Source: Olleya namhaensis (GTDB taxonomy: Bacteria > Bacteroidota > Bacteroidia > Flavobacteriales > Flavobacteriaceae). Taken from it: 64,000 nucleotides of DNA. Positions 60,781-64,000 of this stretch are shown piece after piece (position 1 is the stretch's first letter; the number at the start of each line of letters is the position of its first letter). The notes under the pieces were generated by a model. That model was given only the letters and a program-made list of their open reading frames with translations. It did not search any database and was not told the origin of the DNA. Both the position numbers and the translations under genes were made by a program. The stretch is from the NCBI RefSeq assembly GCF_900114005.1, contig NZ_FORM01000004.1, positions 241,035-305,034 on the forward strand. The letters run 5' to 3'.

Positions 60781-60873
60781 TTTGTTTCCTAGTTTTAATT
60801 ATTTCGCTTATAATATTTTTAGTGCTAAACATGTTTAGCATCTTGATAATCTATATAGTTAGACTTTTAAAAT

Positions 60874-61425
60874 CTACTTCTTTGGAGCAATAAACATTGT
60901 CATACGTTTCCCTTCAAGTCTTGGCATCTGTTCTACTTTACCAATTTCTTCCAAATCTTGGGCTAAACGTAATAATAATATTTGTCCTTGCTCTTTAAAC
61001 ACAATCGATCGTCCCTTAAAGAAAACAAATGCTTTTAGCTTTGCACCTTCTTTTAAGAATTTTTCGGCGTGTTTCTTTTTAAACTCGTAATCATGATCAT
61101 CTGTTTGTGGTCCAAACCGAATTTCTTTAATTACAACTTTAGTAGCCTTGGATTTTAATGCTTTTTCCCGCTTCTTCTGTTCATAAAGAAACTTCTTGTA
61201 ATCCATTATTTTACATACAGGTGGAACTGCTTTTGGCGAAATTTCTACCAAGTCAAGTTCTTGCTCTCTCGCAAATTCTCTTGCCTCTTTAGTGGTATAG
61301 ATTCCTACTTCAACATTCTCTCCAACTAGACGCACTTTTTCTGCTCTAATCTTACCGTTAATGTTGTGCTGATCTTCCTTAATGATTCTTGCCGGACCTC
61401 TTGATCTTTTTCTACGTATTGCTAT
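60874..61425 (-). CDS. infC: Translation initiation factor IF-3, probable ATA start
   Basis: Binds the 30S subunit and checks initiator tRNA pairing. The conserved frame runs from a stop at 61429 through [39 protein letters not shown] and [19 protein letters not shown] to the end. The usual IF-3 N-terminus is thus in frame but has no ATG, GTG or TTG ahead of it. The likely starts are ATA at 61423-61425 (183 aa, normal) or ATA at 61417-61419. The GTG at 61335 would cut off the N-terminal 30 residues. A rare start codon fits IF-3 autoregulation, known for AUU in E. coli. Confidence 0.93.
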   Translation of the reverse strand: MAIRRKRSRGPARIIKEDQHNINGKIRAEKVRLVGENVEVGIYTTKEAREFAREQELDLVEISPKAVPPVCKIMDYKKFLYEQKKREKALKSKATKVVIKEIRFGPQTDDHDYEFKKKHAEKFLKEGAKLKAFVFFKGRSIVFKEQGQILLLRLAQDLEEIGKVEQMPRLEGKRMTMFIAPKK

Positions 61426-61453
61426 GACTTATATATTTTAGTTAAACTTAATT

Positions 61454-63388
61454 TTAAAATTGTCTTTTTGTCTTATTAATCTCTGTTTTAACAATCTCTG
61501 CAAAGGTATCTACACTAATCGTGCCTAAATCTTCACCGCCATGTTGTCTGACAGATATCATGTTTTCCGCTTCTTCTTGCTCTCCAATGATAATCATATA
61601 AGGCGTTTTACTCATTTCAGCCTCTCTAATCTTCTTACCAATGGTCTCACTTCTGTTGTCTACAAGTGCGCGAATCTCGTGATTTTCTAGCAAAGTTAAA
61701 ACATTTTGACCGTATTTCTCGTATTTCTCACTAAGAGTTAATATAGAAACTTGATTTGGCATTAACCAAAGCGGAAAATTCCCACCAGTATGTTCTAATA
61801 AAATGGCTATAAAACGTTCCATACTTCCAAAAGGAGCACGGTGTATCATTACCGGTCTGTGCGATTCATTATCACTACCTTTATAAGATAATTCAAAACG
61901 TTCAGGTAAATTATAGTCAACCTGAATAGTTCCTAATTGCCATTGTCTTCCTAAAGCATCCTTTACCATAAAGTCTAATTTAGGACCGTAAAAAGCAGCT
62001 TCGCCAGTTTCTATAACATAATTTAAGTTTTTATCCTTGGCAGCATTTATAATTGCTTGTTCCGCTTTCTCCCAATTTTCTAAACTTCCAATATATTTTT
62101 CTGGCTTTTCTGGATCACGTAAAGAGACTTGCGCAGTAAAGTTTTCAAACCCTAAAGATCCAAATACATATAATACTAAATCAATAACGTTTTTAAACTC
62201 TTGGTCTAATTGATCCGGAGTACAAAAAATATGAGCATCATCTTGAGTAAAACCTCTAACTCTTGTTAAACCATGTAATTCTCCACTTTGTTCATATCTA
62301 TAAACTGTACCAAATTCAGCAAATCGTTTTGGTAAATCTTTATAAGACCATTGCATACTGTTGTATATCTCACAGTGATGTGGGCAATTCATTGGTTTTA
62401 GTAAAAATTCTTCACCTTCTTTTGGTGTAGTAATAGGTTGGAAGCTATCAGCACCATATTTTTCATAATGTCCAGAAGTAACATAAAGTTCCTTTTGACC
62501 AATATGTGGTGTAACAACCATTTCATAACCAGCCTTTTTCTGTGCAGCCTTTAAAAAATCTTCTAAACGCTCACGTAAAGCAGCTCCTTTTGGTAACCAT
62601 AACGGTAAACCAGCACCAACTTTCTGAGAAAATGTAAAAAGCTCAAGCTCTTTACCTAATTTTCTGTGATCACGTTTTTTTGCCTCCTCTAAAAGATGTA
62701 AATATTCAGTTAATTCTTTTTGTTTAGGGAAAGATGTTCCATACACACGTGTTAATTGTGGTTTATTTTCATCCCCTCTCCAGTAAGCACCAGCAACAGA
62801 TAATATTTTTACGGCTTTAATAATCCCGGTATTTGGGATATGTCCACCACGACATAAATCAGTAAAAGTAGCATGATCACAAAAAGTGATAGTACCATCT
62901 TCTAGATTTTCAATTAATTCAGTTTTATATTCATTGTCTTTATATAAAGACAAAGCATCAGCTTTAGTTACAGATCGCATAGCAAACTCATGTTTACCTC
63001 TAGCAATCTCTAACATTTTATTTTCAATAGTCTTAAAGTCTTTATCAGTAATCGTTTCATCACCAAAATCTACATCATAATAAAACCCATTATCAATCGC
63101 AGGACCAATGGTTAATTTGCTTTTCGGATACAACTCCTCGATAGCCTGAGCTAAAACGTGAGCAGAACTATGCCAAAACGCTTTCTTTCCTTCATCATTC
63201 TTCCAAGAATATAATATAAGAGACCCGTCGGTTGTCAACTGTGTTGAAGTTTCAACCGTTGTACCATTAAAACTTGCCGAAATAATATTTCTAGCCAATC
63301 CTTCACTAATACTCTTAGCAACATCCATAGGTGTAGAATCTTTTTCAAAAGATTTCACACTACCATCAGGTAAAGTAATTTTTATCAT
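61454..63388 (-). CDS. thrS: Threonyl-tRNA synthetase
   Basis: Charges tRNA-Thr. From ATG 63388 it has 644 residues; a TTG three codons upstream is in frame but weaker. Domains in order: TGS (1-60, [18 protein letters not shown]), editing domain with [16 protein letters not shown] and [19 protein letters not shown], class II core with motif 2 FRYEQSGE-type and zinc-site [10 protein letters not shown], and the C-terminal anticodon-binding domain ([16 protein letters not shown]). It heads the thrS-infC-rpmI-rplT operon. Confidence 0.98.
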   Translation of the reverse strand: MIKITLPDGSVKSFEKDSTPMDVAKSISEGLARNIISASFNGTTVETSTQLTTDGSLILYSWKNDEGKKAFWHSSAHVLAQAIEELYPKSKLTIGPAIDNGFYYDVDFGDETITDKDFKTIENKMLEIARGKHEFAMRSVTKADALSLYKDNEYKTELIENLEDGTITFCDHATFTDLCRGGHIPNTGIIKAVKILSVAGAYWRGDENKPQLTRVYGTSFPKQKELTEYLHLLEEAKKRDHRKLGKELELFTFSQKVGAGLPLWLPKGAALRERLEDFLKAAQKKAGYEMVVTPHIGQKELYVTSGHYEKYGADSFQPITTPKEGEEFLLKPMNCPHHCEIYNSMQWSYKDLPKRFAEFGTVYRYEQSGELHGLTRVRGFTQDDAHIFCTPDQLDQEFKNVIDLVLYVFGSLGFENFTAQVSLRDPEKPEKYIGSLENWEKAEQAIINAAKDKNLNYVIETGEAAFYGPKLDFMVKDALGRQWQLGTIQVDYNLPERFELSYKGSDNESHRPVMIHRAPFGSMERFIAILLEHTGGNFPLWLMPNQVSILTLSEKYEKYGQNVLTLLENHEIRALVDNRSETIGKKIREAEMSKTPYMIIIGEQEEAENMISVRQHGGEDLGTISVDTFAEIVKTEINKTKRQF

Positions 63389-63406
63389 CAATATCAAATT
63401 AGGCTA

Positions 63407-63437
63407 CAAATATAATAGGATAATAATAGACTGGCAA
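63407..63437 (-). promoter_or_regulatory. Promoter of thrS operon
   Basis: On the minus strand TTG (63435-63437) and TATATTTG (63407-63414) are 20 bp apart. The leader is very short (about 12 bases to ATG 63388), leaving no room for a T-box or similar leader control. Confidence 0.8.
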
Positions 63438-63486
63438 TACAAGTATTAAGTAATACTAAATAAATTCTGCCATATTAAAACAAATA

Positions 63487-63639
63487 GGGCGTTACCCAAA
63501 GGGTCGGGCTATCACTACTCGCTTTTTTTTGCAAATCATATACCTTATATATAGTGTAGTATTTAAAATAATCAAAAGTCATAATACTATAAGGTATATA
63601 AAAAAAAAGAGCTCAAACAGACCGTTCTATCCCTAACGC
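63487..63639. repeat. Dispersed intergenic repeat GGGCGTTA...TAACGC, copy 2, with AT-rich insert
   Basis: The element begins GGGCGTTACCCAAAGGGTC and ends CTATCCCTAACGC. Its centre differs from copy 1: a long AT-rich hairpin, with ATATACCTTATA (63538-63549) pairing with TATAAGGTATAT (63588-63599) and an inner AGTATT/AATACT stem. The flanking GCTCAAACAGACC parallels GCTCAAACAAACC of copy 1. Confidence 0.7.
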
Positions 63640-63798
63640 GTTGCAAATCAGCAAACAGATTTCAATACAGCCAACATTTGTAATCTTGAGGTAATTCAAT
63701 CCTAAAATAAAAATAAAAAATATAATATTGTAACACGCTAAGCACAAAGGATTAAAGACAGATGTTATCTTTAAATTAAAAAAAGATTACTAAAAGGG
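63640..63798. other. AT-rich intergenic stretch before the stable-RNA promoters
   Basis: I see no coding frame, RNA gene or strong palindrome in this stretch; it separates the repeat from two promoters. Confidence 0.5.
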
Positions 63799-63828
63799 TT
63801 GTGGGAACCAAAAAGGCTTGTATATTTG
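63799..63828 (+). promoter_or_regulatory. Strong promoter 1 of a stable-RNA-like unit
   Basis: TTG 63799-63801 and TATATTTG 63821-63828 are 19 bp apart, followed by CACCCCG, the same box and discriminator as the tRNA-Lys promoter. A hairpin AAAAAGATT/AATCTTTTT lies at 63907-63926, before promoter 2. Confidence 0.8.
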
Positions 63829-63935
63829 CACCCCGAAAACGACGTAACTATAACAGGTTATTTAGCAATTAGGAAACGTTCAGAGAGTTATAATGACAGT
63901 GATATAAAAAAGATTCAAATCTTTTTAAATAAAGC

Positions 63936-63966
63936 TTGTGGGATTTAAAAAAGCGAATTATATTTG
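63936..63966 (+). promoter_or_regulatory. Strong promoter 2 of a stable-RNA-like unit
   Basis: TTG 63936-63938 (in TTGTGGGA, as in promoter 1) and TATATTTG 63959-63966 are 20 bp apart, followed by CACCCGC. Its product lies beyond the window; an rRNA or tRNA operon is the best guess. Confidence 0.8.
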
Positions 63967-64000
63967 CACCCGCTTAAGGAAATAACATCTTAAGAGACAG

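Noticed and set aside
61333..61335. GTG at 61335 as the infC start
   Set aside because: It would remove the conserved N-terminal IF-3 residues that are plainly encoded upstream in the same frame.
63829..63935. Search for a tRNA between the two promoters at the right end
   Set aside because: No acceptor stem, GTTCGA-type T loop or cloverleaf could be formed.

Overview
The window is ordinary chromosomal backbone of a low-GC marine-type member of the Flavobacteriaceae (Bacteroidota). Evidence for this: many genes are preceded by the Bacteroidota promoter form TAnnTTTG with a TTG about 19-21 bp further upstream; Shine-Dalgarno sequences are almost absent; several lipoproteins have an acidic CSxDDD-type N-terminus; and gene families typical of the group are present (carotenoid crt block, split transketolase, PorT-like barrel, GldL-like protein, DUF4856/imelysin/HTTM/TonB-receptor block). 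The genus cannot be fixed from the sequence. I see no phage, insertion sequence, CRISPR array, plasmid function or restriction system.

Layout. 1-1250: tail of a siderophore-type TonB receptor, tRNA-Tyr and terminators. 1244-4531 (minus): small acidic protein, SET-domain protein, royal-jelly/SMP-30-like lipoprotein, peptidase T. 4683-7238: pyrD, a LysE-type exporter, HMG-CoA lyase. 7357-13671: probable iron-linked surface block (DUF4856 lipoprotein, imelysin, HTTM/gamma-carboxylase-like membrane protein, TonB receptor) with a promoter region full of small palindromes. 13745-18407: guaB, a secreted DUF3108/TapB-like protein, a GH3-family protein, a HELGH metalloprotease. 18530-21869 (minus): alpha/beta hydrolase, SDR, TetR regulator and aldo/keto reductase, with two near-identical perfect TetR-type operators. 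21988-23605: small envelope or unknown proteins. 23827-30348: three SurA-type chaperone/PPIase genes, a MoxR ATPase, a GldL-like mini membrane protein and an acyltransferase.

30488-35818: two aconitases of different architecture in tandem, the first behind a 15-bp perfect leader hairpin. 35951-38600: tandemly duplicated two-repeat lipoproteins and a TlpA-like thioredoxin. 38592-43420 (minus): carotenoid operon crtI-crtB-crtZ-crtY led by a CarH-like MerR regulator. 43513-43852 (minus): tRNA-Leu and two identical tRNA-Lys genes. 43977-49111: aroK, phosphoribosyltransferase, S4 protein, FKBP lipoprotein, PorT-like barrel, split transketolase. 49314-56321: tgt, lptG/F-like permease, EamA transporter, accA, dnaB, AI-2E-family permease. 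56392-59975: a secreted protein often mislabelled asparagine synthetase B, an EF-hand protein, a membrane class III cyclase and a HAD phosphatase. 60138-63388 (minus): thrS-infC-rpmI-rplT, with infC apparently starting at ATA. 63389-64000: a dispersed repeat copy and two stable-RNA promoters pointing out of the window.

The strongest leads are the HTTM-imelysin block with its operator-rich promoter, the B12-type regulator heading the crt operon, the EF-hand/cyclase pair with altered substrate-selecting residues, the acnB leader hairpin, the dispersed GGGCGTTA...TAACGC element, and the non-AUG infC start. None is clearly a wholly new system; the first four are the best candidates for undescribed biology.
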